A DNA stretch of 64,000 bases from Magnolia sinica (GCF_029962835.1 NC_080582.1:71234177-71298176), one strand, 5' to 3'; positions 1 to 12,413 are shown, numbered from the stretch's first letter. A program made the numbers and translations. Notes: a model not told the origin generated them from the letters alone.

Positions 1-991
1 GAGATTTATTACTTAAGGGTGGAGCTCGTATAGAACTTGATATTTTAACAAATTTATGTACCTCATATAGAACTTGCATTATAGTGTAGAAATTGAATTT
101 ATTAAATTATTAATCATTTATTTTTGTTGATATTAGAATTGTTCATGTTATTCATGCTTATCTATTGATTAGTTAAATTGTAAAAAAAAAAAAAAAAAAT
201 GTATATATGGTTGTATTAGCAAGTAGGGCGATCGTGTCCCTTGGGTGAGAGACCCTAAAGTCAGCAAGTAGGGCAATCGTGTCCCTTGGGTGAAAGACCC
301 TAGAACCCATTGGATCCTTTGGAGTCTCCTTTGTGTACGGCGTATGAGTACAATTATGTGCATGGACATACGTTAGAGGTACAACTAGAGCAGTAGTCTG
401 ACCAACTAACATATAAATGGGTCCATCACCATGAGGTACCAGTGCATAGGCGTTAATGCAACGTGACCATCCACTTAGGTACGGTGTTGTAAGAAATAAT
501 ACAAATGTTAAGAGTATTCATGAAAATATCACATGTATTGCATTTTATAAATTCTGTTGTTAAATTTCATTATCTGTTTTCGATTCCTTCTTTTAAAATT
601 GATATTATCTGAACATGTTAAATTTTGGGTAAGAAACGACCCTACTGGGCTGTTATGCTCATCCTACTAAACAAATGCACAGGTGCAGAGCTGGAATATT
701 ACGAGCAGGCGGGTCTCTACTATTAGCTTTATTTTTATTTTTTTATTTTTTTTTATCAGGTTTAGTTTTAATTCAAATCATTTTGTTATTAGGTTTAGTT
801 TATGTTCAAATTTCAATGTAGAAAGGGTTGAATTAAATAAACATTTCAGTTGTATTTCCTTTTAGATGATGTTGAGTGTTGATTGAATTTAATTAAATCA
901 ATTGGATTATAATTAATGTATTATATTTAACTCACACCTTGAGATTCGGGTCCCGAAGACCTTATTCGGGTACTCGAATTTCGGGGCGTGA
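1..991 (+). mobile_element. 3' portion of an LTR (probably Ty3/gypsy), truncated by the window start
   Basis: The stretch is AT-rich and non-coding and ends in ggggcgtgaca at 981-991, the TG...CA-type 3' end common in plant Ty3/gypsy LTRs (compare gagcgtgaca at 49,670-49,679). It shares the phrase 'tgtccct(t)gggtga(g/a)ag..ccctaaa' with the solo LTR near 48,730. No primer-binding site follows the end, so it is a solo or truncated LTR rather than the front of an intact element. The start lies outside the window. A poly(A) run sits at 182-199. No open frame here looks real. Confidence 0.5.
218..305. repeat. 45-bp tandem duplication inside the LTR
   Basis: Two adjacent copies begin at 218 and 263 (agcaagtagggc...), period 45 bp, differing at a few positions (gcgatcg/gcaatcg, gagagacc/gaaagacc). 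The repeat contains the cgtgtcccttgggtga phrase. Confidence 0.8.
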
Positions 992-2108
992 CAAAAAATG
1001 AAAAGACAAGCGTGCTATTATTGGTGTTAATTGGTCCACTTGACAAAACGAAACATAAATTCCAGATTTCTCACAGTTATCATATCTTTTTCTTATTCAT
1101 TTCTATCATTAGCTTGTCTACCTTATATCATGGTCGATTTCATTAATGGGACACATATTGAAAAGAATCTGGGTCACTTTGATGGTCTTTTTGTTTGTAT
1201 GTACATGAGTAGCATCTTGTACAAGGTTAGGTGATGCCACTCAGAAATTAGGTAGAACGAGTTCGGTTCTTAGCCATTACAGTTATTTTAGATTTTAAGT
1301 TAAGCTAAGGTAGTATTAAAAATACCATAAGAAGACAGGAATAATCTATGAGGAAACTAGGGTTTTGATATCAAAAAATTATTTGAAGGAAGTCAGAGAA
1401 GCAAAGTCAACTTACTTTTGAGACGATAGTGTCCATATTACTGTAACTTATGGTAGTCCGGACCTCTTTGAGGCCTAATCTGATGTTTGCATGAAATCCA
1501 TTCAGTCCATCAGGTGCGCCCTTTGATGTTAGGCCATGGAGCCAAAAATCAACTTAATGGGAGGCTGGGATGGGCTCCACCACATGGAATAGTTGGGAGT
1601 GGATGCCCAAACCAATAAAATCCTCCATCCTATTTTGGGCCCACCGTATTGTACATGCACCATCCAATTCATTCATCAGGTGTTCCCCATCAGGATTAAG
1701 GGACAGAAAAAAGTAGGTCGTTGCAAAAGTCAGGAAGGCTCCATCAAGTGAAATGAAAGGTTTTAGGAATTATTATACATTGATTGCAATGGGGTGACCC
1801 ACCAAAGTTTTGGATCAATCTAATTTTTAGCTCCAGGTACTAACATTGGAAATTACATGTTATTCATGGTTTGGATCTCACACACATATCACAATGAACC
1901 GCACATATTGTCAACTATGCCACTTAGTTGATTGCATGGGATTATTGCCATATATGTAGGCATCAAATAAGGTATTGCATATTGTAGGCATACGCATGTA
2001 AGTAAGCTGTTATTATGGTCTAATAAATGAAAGACTTTGCCCATTCATAAAATAACTTTATGCTTCAAACCATCATAAAATTACCATTGGAGCATTTCTG
2101 GTAACAAT
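992..2108. other. Non-coding stretch, no gene seen
   Basis: Short frames only. From about 1,490 to 1,860 there are degraded pieces of the regional fold-back repeats ('atgggctccaccacatgg', 'gggtgacccaccaaagttttggatcaa'). Nothing else could be identified. Confidence 0.5.
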
Positions 2109-2650
2109 AAAAGGTCCTATGCGGTCGAGCTCATGGGAACTTCCCGTGAGGTCGAGTTGTGTGGGCCCACCATGATGCATGTCGAACATCTACCCCATCA
2201 GTCAGATGCACCATTCCATGGTGGGCCTAGGGCTTAAAAATCAAGTCCATCCACGGTTTGTGTGGGCCACACCAGATACAAAAGGTGAGAGGGGTTATTC
2301 TCTATTAAAACATTCATAATCATTTGTTGGGCCCATCGAGATGTGGTTCACAAATCCATCCCATCCATTATGTGTGTCCCACTTGGATGAGGGGTCAAAC
2401 CAAGTTTCAGATGCATCCAAATTTTAGATGGGCCCCACCAAGTGCTTTTATATGTTTTAGGCATGTCTTCACATAATTTTAGATGGTACAGCCCACCTGA
2501 GTTCCATATACTGCTGATTTTTGGGATATCCTATAATTTAAAGGGGATCTATCAAATGCACAGTGTTGATGTTCAACACACATCATGGTAGGGCCCACAC
2601 AACTCGACCTCATGGGAAGTTCCCATGAGCTCTACTGCATATAACCATTT
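2109..2650 (+). mobile_element. MITE, copy A (long TIR, GGGAAAAGGTAC family)
   Basis: This is a 0.54 kb inverted-repeat element. The left end (aaaaggtcctatgcggtc..., with gagctcatgggaacttccc) is the approximate reverse complement of the right end (ggaagttcccatgagctc...). Together they form a TIR of about 55-60 bp that includes 'gaggtcgagttgtgtgggccc'. The interior matches copies B and C (positions 3107 and 5231). It has no coding capacity. The terminal GGG has decayed in this copy and no (TA)n flank remains. Confidence 0.8.
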
Positions 2651-3018
2651 CTACACACACACACAGAGTCATGCTCACCGGTGCACCTATGCACATGCAC
2701 ACCTTTTCACATGTGTCATTGGCGGCTAATCTGAAGAGTCCATGTGATGTATAATCCTATGAAACCCCAAGAGACAAATTTTCACCCTGATCTAAAATTT
2801 TAGTGGGCCATAGCAAAAGGAAATGCAATTCAAGGGAAGAAATTGTTTTCATTTTTCATGGCCTAACAAAGTTTTGGATCAAAGTAAAAATTAGGCTTAG
2901 GGTTTCATGAGGTGCTTCTTCATATGGACCATTCAAATTTTGGAGTCATAATACGTGTAATGAGTTCTTAGAATAGTTCACATGAGTTCCATGCAAATTG
3001 GTGCACAACTGAGCATTT

Positions 3019-3019
<1 letters not shown>

Positions 3020-3106
<87 letters not shown>
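3020..3106. repeat. (TA)n followed by (TG)n microsatellite
   Basis: About 50 bp of pure TA dinucleotides run directly into about 37 bp of TG dinucleotides, which abut the left end of MITE copy B. Confidence 0.97.
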
Positions 3107-3109
<3 letters not shown>

Positions 3110-3655
3110 AAAAGGTACCATGCGCTTCACCTCACGAATTCGTCCCATGAGGTCAAGCTGTGTGGGCACTATCGTGATGCATTTCGAACATCTACCCCAT
3201 CAGTCAAATGCACCATTCCATCGTGGGCCTAGGCCTCAAAAATCAAGTCAATCCGTGACTTGTGTGGGCCACACCACATACATAAGTGGAGAGGGGCCAT
3301 GCACCATTAAAACATTCATAACATTTTTTGGGCCCAGCGAGATGTGGTTTGTAAATCCAGCCCATCCATTATGTGTGTCCCACTTGGATGAGGGTTTAGA
3401 CCAAGTTTCAGATGCATGCAAATTTCAAGTGGGCCCTCACCAAGTGCTTTTATATGTTTTAACGGTGTCTTCACATGATTTTAGATGGTATGGCCCACCT
3501 GAGTTCCGTATACGGCTGATTTTTGGGATATCCCATAATTTAAAGGGGGCCCATCAAATGCACGGTGTTGATGGTCGACACGCATCACGGTGGGGCCCAC
3601 ATAGCTCGACCTCACAGGAGCTTATTGTGAGGTCGAGCGCATAGTACCTTTTCCC
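3107..3655 (+). mobile_element. MITE, copy B, bounded by microsatellites
   Basis: The left terminus GGGAAAAGGTACCATGCGC mirrors the right terminus gcgcatagtaccttttccc; the TIR continues for about 60 bp through 'acctca...gaggtc(a/g)agct'. It is 549 bp, non-coding and in the same orientation as copy A. The left flank is (TA)n(TG)n and the right flank is tatatatata, so a TA-type target site is likely but cannot be delimited inside the tract. The internal open frames are by-products of the repeat. Confidence 0.88.
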
Positions 3656-5171
3656 TATATATATATTAGCGGAAATTTGTTACTTCCAAAAGGGCCAAAA
3701 GATGAAGGAACATGGCGCTTAGATGAAGGGAAAACACAAATATCAACTTGATCCAAAAAGATTTCTGGGCCCATGAAGTTTTTAATAGCAAGCATTCAAT
3801 CATCATGTTTCATATGGTGTGGTCTACTTGAGATTTGGATCTATTTCATTTTTGGGATCATGCCCCTAAAATGAGTTGGCTAAATTGATGGATGGCATGG
3901 ATATACAACACACACATCAAACTACTCCAACGTCACCACTTGATTGAAAATGCTGTTACTTATCTTCTTGGAGGTGATTGCGGGATGAAACCAACTCTTT
4001 GTGCCTAGGGCGCACCATGACGTTTCTTAGAAATCCACATGGTCCATCTATTTTACCATATCTTGTTAGGAGGTGGTCCCGAAACAGGTGGGTATTTAAA
4101 AAAATACCCACCTGTTCAGTTGTTTCTTCGTATGATGTTATGGGGTAGTACTTGTAACAGGTGGGTATTTAAAAAAATACAATAAATGGGAGCCTCATGA
4201 TTATTTTAAGAGTAGAGGTACAACACTATTGGTTCAAGTAGTGTGGTCCATTTGAGCATTGTATTTGCCTCATATTCAGGCCCACAAGCCATTTATGCTG
4301 GACATAGTGGATTTCTCAAAAATATTATAGTGGGGCACTTCAATTTTTTGGGCTCCTCTATTCTAATTTGGAATTTAATAATATTTTTTCAAACTATGTG
4401 GCCCACTCGAGTTTTAGATCTTCATTATATTTGAATATGCCAATTAGAATGAGCGGGAGAAATTGATAGACACAGTGTTTTTCAAAAAGATAATGATAGC
4501 CCACAAAACAATGGGCGTGGCTTCAGTAGGTGTTCAATACTATTGTTGTAAGTTATGCGGCTCACTTAAGTGTTGGATGTACCTCATATTTAGGCCTATT
4601 CCCTAAAATGACATGAATAAAATAGTCAATCATAAGGATTTCTCAAAAACATCACAAGAAATATTTTCCAATATGGCACATGCATTCTTCAGCTCAAGGG
4701 CACTCATGCTACTCACAATGACCCAATATAATTTATTTTTGGTAAGTTAGAAAGCAAAATAAAAAGACTTATCAAAATAAGTTACTTTAATTTGGTTTTT
4801 AATTGAAAAAAATACTTAAATGCATGAGCATGTGCCGTCTCATTAATCCATGCATGTATGCTTGAATGGGTAAAATAAAAATCATAGACCAAAATATGAA
4901 AATTTATATTTGTCTTAACTTAAAAGTTGTACATCTATGTGTGAGGGCACTGGTGTGCACACAAACATGCAAATATTCTTCAATGCGTGTCCACCTAATC
5001 AAGCGTACTACTTGAATAAGTGCATGGTGACTCAGCTATTGTACAGTTAGCATTCATGTAAGTCAATCCAACCCATCCAAATTATAGCCCCAATAAGGAT
5101 GGAGGATATCAAGAAAAATTCACTCTAAGTCGATGATTATAACCAAGCAATTAGCAGCCGACAAATGGAAG
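3656..5171. other. Non-coding, fold-back repeat halves
   Basis: Halves of the regional fold-back family occur around 3,700-3,930 ('gatgaagggaaaacacaaatatcaacttg...') and 4,190-4,470. A direct repeat 'aacaggtgggtatttaaaaaaatac' lies near 4,084 and 4,156. No gene was seen. Confidence 0.5.

Positions 5172-5230
<59 letters not shown>
5172..5230. repeat. (TA)n microsatellite, left flank of MITE copy C
   Basis: A pure TA tract of about 58 bp is directly followed by gggaaaaggtac. Confidence 0.97.
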
Positions 5231-5233
<3 letters not shown>

Positions 5234-5741
5234 AAAAGGTACTATGTGCTCAACCTCACTATAAGCTCCCATGAAGTTGAGCTGTGTGGGCCACACCGTG
5301 ATGCGTGTCAACCATCAACACCGTGCATTTGATGGGTACCCTTTAAATTATTGGATATCCCAAAAATCAGCCGTATACGGAACTCAGGTGGGCCATACCA
5401 TCTAAAATCATGTGAAGACACTGAGTTTGGAATGCTGCTGAAACTTGGTCTGAACCCTCATCCAAGTGGGACACACATAATGGATGGGCTGGATTTGCAA
5501 ACCACATCTTGGTGGGCCCAAAAAATGATTATGAATGTTTTAATGGTGCACGGCCCCTCCCCACTTCTGTATGTGGTGTGGCCCACACAAGTCACGGATT
5601 GACTTGATTTTTGAGACCTAGGCCCACGATGGAATGGTGCATCTAACTGATAGGGTAAATGTTCGAAACGCATTATGGTGGGGCCCACACAGCTCGACCT
5701 CATGGGACGGACTCGTGACGTTGAGGGCATAGTACCTTTTC

Positions 5742-5743
<2 letters not shown>
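5231..5743 (-). mobile_element. MITE, copy C, inverted and flanked on both sides by (TA)n
   Basis: It starts GGGAAAAGGTACTATGTGC and ends ggcatagtaccttttccc. It is 513 bp and in opposite orientation to copies A and B: the 'tgatgggtaccctttaaattattggatatcc' phrase is at the left here and at the right in the others. Perfect (TA)n tracts lie on both sides. It has no transposase and is presumably mobilised in trans by an unidentified autonomous element. Confidence 0.9.

Positions 5744-5813
<70 letters not shown>
5744..5813. repeat. (TA)n microsatellite, right flank of MITE copy C
   Basis: An uninterrupted TA tract of roughly 68 bp begins immediately after the MITE terminus ccttttccc. Confidence 0.97.
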
Positions 5814-5816
<3 letters not shown>

Positions 5817-6119
5817 TTCTCTGCCATTGCTCGTGAATGCCTTCCATTCATCATCCAAGCAATGTGATTTTACTTAAGTATAATTGTTTAGGAAAACCAC
5901 AAAAAGAAAAAGAGAAAAAAGGCACACCTGGTACTTGAAAATAAGTTACATAAGGTACATTGGCATTTTCTTGTCCCTAGTGGCGACAGTGACATAAAAC
6001 TCATAGCTTGAGGGTAGAGAAAGGTTTAAAAAAAGAAAACATTGCCCACCAGCACAAGACATAATATCTCTTTCTTTGTACAGGAATAGGAAAATAAGAG
6101 AAGAGAACTGGCAGTGTTG

Positions 6120-7108
6120 TGTACTAACAAGCTAAAAAAAAAAAAAAAAAAAACCTCTCCTTTCTCTTCAAGTAGAATCCTTTATTTATAATTTTTTAAT
6201 TATAAATATAATATTTTGTTTAAAAAGAAATAATTATCAAAACAAATCAAAAAATTAGAGGATATATAAAAGAAATTAAAGTAAAGGACAATAATTAAGA
6301 GACACAAAACCGCGTACCCCATTATTATGATGCTCCGCATGTACATACATAACTATGTACTCTAACATCCCTCTCACGCTGGAGCATGTATATAATTATG
6401 CTTAGCTTTTAATGAGTCCAAGAGCTACATGAGAGGTGGACTGCACTTTTAATGATTTATGGGATGTGAAACATTGGTATGTTTGGTGGCTAGAAAAAAG
6501 ATTTGATAGTACTTTCGATGACTAGGGTTTGAATTATTAGCTTTTCCGATGGCTAGGACACTTTTGATGATGAAGATTTGAATTGATGGATCTTCCAATG
6601 GATCAATAATGATGTGATAGCAAATCCGTGGTGATATTAGTTATGACTAGAAGCTCCAAAGATCTTAATTAGACTAATCTACCATTAATTTAGTAGCAGT
6701 GACAACATTGACGGTAAGGAGGATGGACCTGTATAACGAAGAGTGTAAACTTATTCCTCCATCATCATATATAGTCTAAGAAGAGTGATGAAAGAACGGG
6801 AGACTCAAAATAGAAAAAGAAAAATTAGCCAAGAGTAGCTCCTATGCCACTTATAAATCATGAAGAGAAGAGGCGAACACACTCCTCTCATAAAATCCTT
6901 TATTTATAATCTCCTTGTTATAAAGATAATCTTTTGTTTAAAAAAAAAATCAAATAATCAAAAGGTAACTAGAAAATAAATAAAAAATATCTACAAAGGA
7001 TAATAACTGAGAGATATATATGAATATAGTGTTTATCAAGAACACATAAGATTATGTATAACATTAACATGATGCTTTGCATATGCACATAAAGTTGTAT
7101 ACTCTAAT
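6120..7108 (-). mobile_element. Small LTR-pair remnant (TRIM-like or deleted Copia)
   Basis: Two direct repeats of about 250 bp, roughly 6,120-6,371 and 6,855-7,108, share 'aatcctttatttataat', 'ataatcttttgttta', 'aaaggataata', 'atgatgctttgcat' and 'gtactctaata/aca'. Just inside the left copy is 'tccctctcacgctggagc', whose complement resembles a Copia polypurine tract. Before the right copy, 'agctcctatgcca' resembles an antisense tRNA-Met primer site. The interior of about 480 bp has no coding frame, so it is either a TRIM or an internally deleted Copia. Ends are approximate. Confidence 0.45.
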
Positions 7109-8085
7109 ACTTAAGAAAGAAGAAAAATAGTTATTTGTGTTAATATCAACATGGGCCACCATCCTACCATTATACTACATCCATGAGCCCATGATCCTCC
7201 TCCGGCCCAAGCTCATTTATCTAGAGGCCATCCTGACCTTTGAAAGCATAGTTTAAAACACTTGAAAACTTGAGTTAACTTGATATCTAGTCTGGTCAAG
7301 TTAACTCAAAGACTTGATTGAGTGCTTACTTTGCCCAACTTGGTATTATTAATAAAAATTAAAATATTTATAAGAGCAATCATTGTCATCTAAACCTTAT
7401 CCTAAGTAATCCGGTCAAGTAGATTAATCCTTTTTCCGCCATTCCACTCAATCATCAAAGGCCATCACTTCAGTTAGACTCTAAGTTATCAATCAAGTAT
7501 TTTCTTACTACCTATACCTATATGCTTTGATGCTTCTCCTCTCAACATTGACATAGTTTTTAATCTTCATTGCACGTGACTAAATCATCATCTACTTTTC
7601 TTTCTTTTTTAATAAAAATAAAATAAAAAAAAATCTTATTATCGCTTAGTATCATTACTCTGAAATTTCCTCCAATGCAATTATCTTTAATTTTATTATT
7701 TCTTGTCTTTCCACTTATCTATTTCAACATTTTCATTTTAGATACACGCATCCTATAGATATGTTATTCCTTAATTCTCCAACATTTTGCCTAGTAAAAT
7801 ATGGCTGGTTTTATAATGATCCTATAAAATTTTCATTTAAATTTAAAGGTACAAAACAATTGGTTATAATTAATAATAATACAAAAACTATTATCTTAAG
7901 TTAAATCTAATACAAATACTAAAACTAATAAGAATATTGTACATGGTTAATGGGTTTTAGGTGTTTGCTTTCTTAGGGGAGATTTAACATTTAATTACTC
8001 ACCAGGTGAGTGATTCAACTCAGTCGAGTCACCACAAGTCAACTAAGATTAATAAGTCCAAAATGAGTCATGCTCAAGAGGAGAT
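7109..8085. other. AT-rich non-coding stretch
   Basis: No domain-bearing frame. It includes 'acttgagttaacttgatatc' style repeats at 7,250-7,330 that recur near 16,820, probably part of a dispersed non-autonomous element. Confidence 0.4.
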
Positions 8086-8091
8086 TCCTAC

Positions 8092-8227
8092 TTTTTATTT
8101 TTATTTTTTACACACACTCACACACCCTCTCATTCGACATGGGCACTCGATCCCTGGTCTCAGTGTTGAAACTCCTGTGAATCTACCATTGAGCCATTGA
8201 GCCATGAATGGAGACCCAAGTTGAATG
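8092..8227 (-). mobile_element. tRNA-derived SINE
   Basis: Read on the minus strand it has a pol III A box (TGGCTCAATGG, at 8,204-8,194 and again at 8,196-8,186). About 31 nt further on is a B box (GGGATCGAGTGCC, 8,154-8,142), then a GT-rich stretch and an A-rich tail (+ strand tttttattttt, 8,092-8,108). Possible short TSD tcctac at 8,086-8,091 and 8,228-8,233. A related, decayed copy with an excellent TSD lies at 45,512-45,654. Confidence 0.75.
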
Positions 8228-8233
8228 TCCTAC

Positions 8234-9396
8234 CTGCTCGACTAGAAATCTCACCGAGTTAGAGTCGGCTGAGTCTCAAGTCGAGTTACTGAGTTCCCGA
8301 ACTATATTCAAAAAGCAAACCCAAAAGTCTTTCTTCATGCTGTTGTGGATATAAAAATACGAATATGGTAATGGCAGCTCATACGGGCCATTGTCATTAA
8401 ACAGGTTTCTACTATTGCTGCATAGTTGAGAGGCAACTAGCATTAGGAAGGGGATTGAATACTTAAACTGGCATCGTCATCTCACTATCACTAACAAGAT
8501 CTTCCCTCACATACACCCAAAAGCAGATTCCATGATCTTGTAGCAAAGGACTCTAAAGACAACCTATGACCTATGTCACTCAGACACCGACACGTGAGAT
8601 GATGTCCAGTTGTGGGACAAAAATAGCATTATCTAGACCGTCCGTACAGATATAAATATATTAAATAGAGATATGATTGGAAACCTTTCAATGCACCTAG
8701 TTGGTTTTGGAATTGTTGCCATCCATATCATCTTATCTGGACCATCTATTAAGTTCAGTCCACTTTTCTTCTGCTACCTTGGAAAAATGATAATGATCCA
8801 ATGATCCAAATCGTCCATTTTTTGTCTTGCATAAATAGATGGACAATCTTGTTCATAGAAGATAGGTCCAGTAAAAAAATGTTTAAGACCATCCAATGAA
8901 AGAAGAGTGTGGACCTTAGTCTAGATAGATGATGTGGATGCCAACAAGTCCACATGCATGTAACTATGTGTATGGAAGATTCCCATACACCTACTCCAAT
9001 GGATCATCTCTCTATTAAATATATGTTGTATTATAAAGTTGAGAAAAACTTTGATACTCTGGCAGCGTGACGGATGATACACTGGTACTTAGAAATTGCT
9101 TACAAATTACATACATTGGATGCAAGTAATTCAACCTGTCAAAATTTAATTAGATGTATCATGTACCAAGGTTTACACTTATTTGATTATCTGAGTATTG
9201 GATTGGTGAACATTTTATTGGTTTAAAATGAAAATATCCAACCGTCCAGCTTCAACATGCAAGTATACAAGTATCAAAAGTTAGGATTGTTCAAACAATC
9301 TAAATATTAGAACCCTGATTTAGAGACATGGGCTACACAATTCACTAGGATTAGTTTGAGTAAATGCGTACCCTCCATCATATGCTGCCGGTGTAT

Positions 9397-9397
<1 letters not shown>
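8234..9397. other. Non-coding stretch
   Basis: Short frames only. I see no domain, RNA gene or clear transposon end here. Confidence 0.4.

Positions 9398-9428
<31 letters not shown>
9398..9428. repeat. (TA)n microsatellite
   Basis: TA tract of about 30 bp. Confidence 0.95.
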
Positions 9429-9432
<4 letters not shown>

Positions 9433-9452
9433 TTCAAAAATGTATTGTTTTA

Positions 9453-9937
9453 CACAGAACTATGCACGAGCCTAACCGAGTTGAGCTTGGCCCAATTCGG
9501 TTTGACTTGGCCAGCAAGGTACCCAGCTTGGCTTGGCTCTATCTTTGAGCCTAACTCACCAGCTTGGCTTGGCTTGGACAACAGCTCGGGCCAGCTCAAG
9601 TCTAATTCGAGGTCAATCTTCTGAGTAATTTCGAGCGGAGTTTATGTATAGATTTGAGGGTTTTTAATATATACACACACACACACACACACAAAATAAT
9701 TATATTAAATGAAACAGATCTGAGTTGAATAGATTCAAAATGAGTCAAGTTCAAGTGAAGTTCCGAGTTGAGTCACGTTGAGCTTGGTCTAGCTCAAACT
9801 TGGCTTGAAAATTTTTTCGAACTAATAAAGTTAGCTTGATTCAGCTTGAACCCAGTTTAAAGCCGAGTTGAATTGAGCTTTTCCGAGTTGAGTTGAACAA
9901 GTTAACCGAGCTAACTCATTTCATATACAGCTCTAAT
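9453..9937. mobile_element. Non-autonomous hAT-like element with dense subterminal motifs
   Basis: The left end (cagaactatgcacgagcc) and right end (reverse complement tagagctgtatatg) are imperfect mirror images of the plant hAT-type terminus. Flanks attgtttt and attgtaga share only 5 of 8 bases, so the TSD is decayed. Both arms are packed with gagtt/gagctt/cgagttgag motifs, as expected of subterminal transposase-binding arrays. An (AC)n run lies at 9,672-9,693. No transposase is encoded. Confidence 0.5.
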
Positions 9938-9939
9938 TG

Positions 9940-10564
9940 TAGATAACTAGAAACTAATTAGTTAGGGAATAATGTTCTTTAAAGTTAGTATACCAACATG
10001 CTCATCAACGGCCGTCCATTGGAACGACCACCTCTTGGATTCCATTGATAGCATCTGATGTGACTCGTAGAGGCTTGACGACCAAACCCAAGACAGTTAT
10101 TTTCTAGTCCCCAATGAGTTCATGTGCGGAACACAAGCTGGACAGTCGACGAACCCAACGTATATAGGTTTCAAATGGGGTTCGGCTCAAGTGGGGTGGA
10201 ATGGAATGGGTGGTCCGGCCCAGGCAGTCCAATCCTGTAGGGCCCAAGCTTGGGCACGTAGACTTGCCCTAAAGGCTGGGACTAGGCTTGAAATCTAGGC
10301 CTGGTTTTTAGGCTGGGCTAGGCACGCAGAATGGCCTATTTTTCTTTTCCAACCCAAACTATTTCAAACATTTGATTATTCATATATGCGAGCATTGGCC
10401 TAACCCAACCTAGGTTTGTAGGCCAAGGCCAAAGCCTTTTTAACCTAATCAAAGCAAGGATTAGGACTTGGAGGACTGGGTAGGGCCCTAGCCCGGCCCA
10501 TTGCAACCTCTATTGGCCGGATGTGGATTGCTAGTGACCCAACACTGCCGAAGTTCCTGCGGTC
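9940..10564. other. Non-coding, 'gcccagcttgggc'-type arrays
   Basis: 10,160-10,520 contains repeated 'ggcccaagcttgggc / aggctgggc / gccta' phrases, typical of hAT-like subterminal arrays, but no reliable end pair was found. No gene was seen. Confidence 0.4.
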
Positions 10565-10985
10565 GGAAGTTAGTTGTTCCCCATTGTGATGCTTGTGAGA
10601 AATCCACCCCATTCATCCTTTTTTTCAGCCCCTGTTAGGACATAAGCCCAAAAATGAGGCAGATCCAAATAAACAAGTGTGCCATGGGACATTTTAAAAA
10701 AATGGGGAGGGAAATGCCTACTGTTGAAACCTTCCATCCAAACCGTTCATTAGGTCATTCGGACTGGATGAACTGAAAACATGGGAAATTTTTTTTTATC
10801 AGCCTGATACAGAAACTTCTATGTTTCCACGTAAGCTTCAACGGTGGGGTGCAAGGCCAACTGTTTCATGTTGAGTGGCTCGCTTGATTTTGGATATGCC
10901 TCATTTTTTGTGCTCATGTCTAACATGAGCTGGAAAAATGGATGGACGGGGTGGATTTCTCCCAAACATCACGGAGGGCCCTATC
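10565..10985. repeat. Fold-back (long-TIR) repeat
   Basis: The left arm 'gtgatgcttgtgagaaatcc' and the right arm 'ggatttctcccaaacatcac' are reverse complements with a few changes. The homology extends inward through ccattcatcc/ggatggacgg. Non-coding. Confidence 0.7.
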
Positions 10986-11823
10986 TAGCTTCCAATAACA
11001 GGAACGGCTCCCTACTGACCATGCCGGACAAACAAGCTATATACTCTTCATGGTTTTGGGATGTCAATGGGCTAGGCAGACCGTTTAGATCCTGGGCCCT
11101 TTCAACCATGGGCCAGATTAGGATCTAATATGTAGGCCCACTGGCTGATGTAGAAATGACTTTTACACCCAATAGACTGGTGAGCAAGGCCCAGGCCAAG
11201 ATTTAATAAAATTTCCTATTGAGGCCTAGCCACAGCCACATACATGTCATATTGTAAATCCAACGGCTGGAACTTGGCCTAATTTTAGCCCTGAAGTCTG
11301 GGTCTGGGCTGGAATTTAAGCCCGAATAATAAACAGGCCAGGCTTGGCCTGACAACCAATTTCTGAATTGATCATTTCCGAACTGTATACAGTAATCCAT
11401 CAATTTGTGAACCGATCATAAATTTCTATCTGAAGGTGTCATGGTTGGGAATAAAAATCATTAATATTCTTAGTAAGTGTAAGCAGTAATGAACTAATGA
11501 CCTTAATACTCTGATTTAAGAAAATGTGAGCAGTTTCCATGTTCTTCTGTAATACTAACGATTGGCCTATTCTTGACTTATGACCATGTTTCTGTAAATG
11601 AGTGTTCCTGTGACACACTGCACTTGGACTCTCGTGATGTCCCTGCTGGGAGAAAGATTCCTTCTTAACCATATGCACAACAATACTAGAATAAAAAGAA
11701 AGCAAGAAAAAGAAAAAAAAAAAAAAAATACAAACTAACACAGAGATTTACGTTATTTCCTTATAACACGTCTACGGATTCACGCTAATTCACTAAAAGG
11801 AAAAGGAAAAATAAAAAAATAAA
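10986..11823. other. Non-coding, hAT-like array fragment
   Basis: 11,066-11,350 begins 'gggatgtcaatgggctagg' and ends 'ggccaggcttggcctgac', resembling another decayed hAT non-autonomous element with 'gggccc/aggcc' motifs. The rest shows nothing recognisable. Confidence 0.4.
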
Positions 11824-11828
11824 GAAGC

Positions 11829-12413
11829 TATTAGGGAACCTCGAAAGCAAACCCCAAGTCAAATCGCACAATGAAAGACGAATGCAAATAAAGCATGCAC
11901 ATGTACATATGATTTTTACATGGAAAAAACTTCATGGAAAAAAAAATTTCGCCACAAAGAAACAACAAATCCACTATGAAAAATGAATTACAAGAGATAG
12001 ATAATGTACAGAAGTGAGAATCTTTCTATATAGTGTTACAACTAGAATAGGAAACAAAAAACCGAAATAGGAAAAAATGAATTTTATAACCCTCTCAATC
12101 TTCCTTGTTAACCCTAATCCCGCATTACACCCATTTATATAGTGTTACAACTGGAATAGGAAACACATCAACACAAGTACAAAAAACTACTCATGCCATC
12201 AATCTAAGCATTGCTTATTTGATAGCGATCGAGTAATCCTCAATTGATTGAGGACACCATGTTCAAGTGATTGAACAGGTTCAAAATTGTCTAGCGAGCA
12301 AACTAAAAATAAAAAATAAAAAATAAATGAGGAATTTCAGCCAATTGACTATAAAGGCTCGATCGATTGATAACCCTTGTTTCAACATAGATTAAAGGCA
12401 TTCAATTTTAACA
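11829..12413 (-). repeat. 3' LTR of the first Copia (left copy)
   Basis: It begins tattagggaacc (TG decayed to TA) and ends ttttaaca. It aligns with the right LTR through 'caaaccccaagt', 'cacaatgaaagac', 'tagtgttaca' and 'ttgtttca..atagattaaaggca'. At about 585 bp it is longer than the right copy because of internal expansion. Confidence 0.8.

Noticed and set aside
2978-3644. Long open frames (up to 220 codons) over the (TA)n/(TG)n tract and MITE
   Set aside because: They consist of Ile-Tyr and Cys-Val dinucleotide translations continuing into a MITE with no codon structure; both strands are open for the same reason.
5458-5854. Two minus-strand frames of 78 and 129 codons
   Set aside because: They are translations of MITE copy C and its (TA)n flank.
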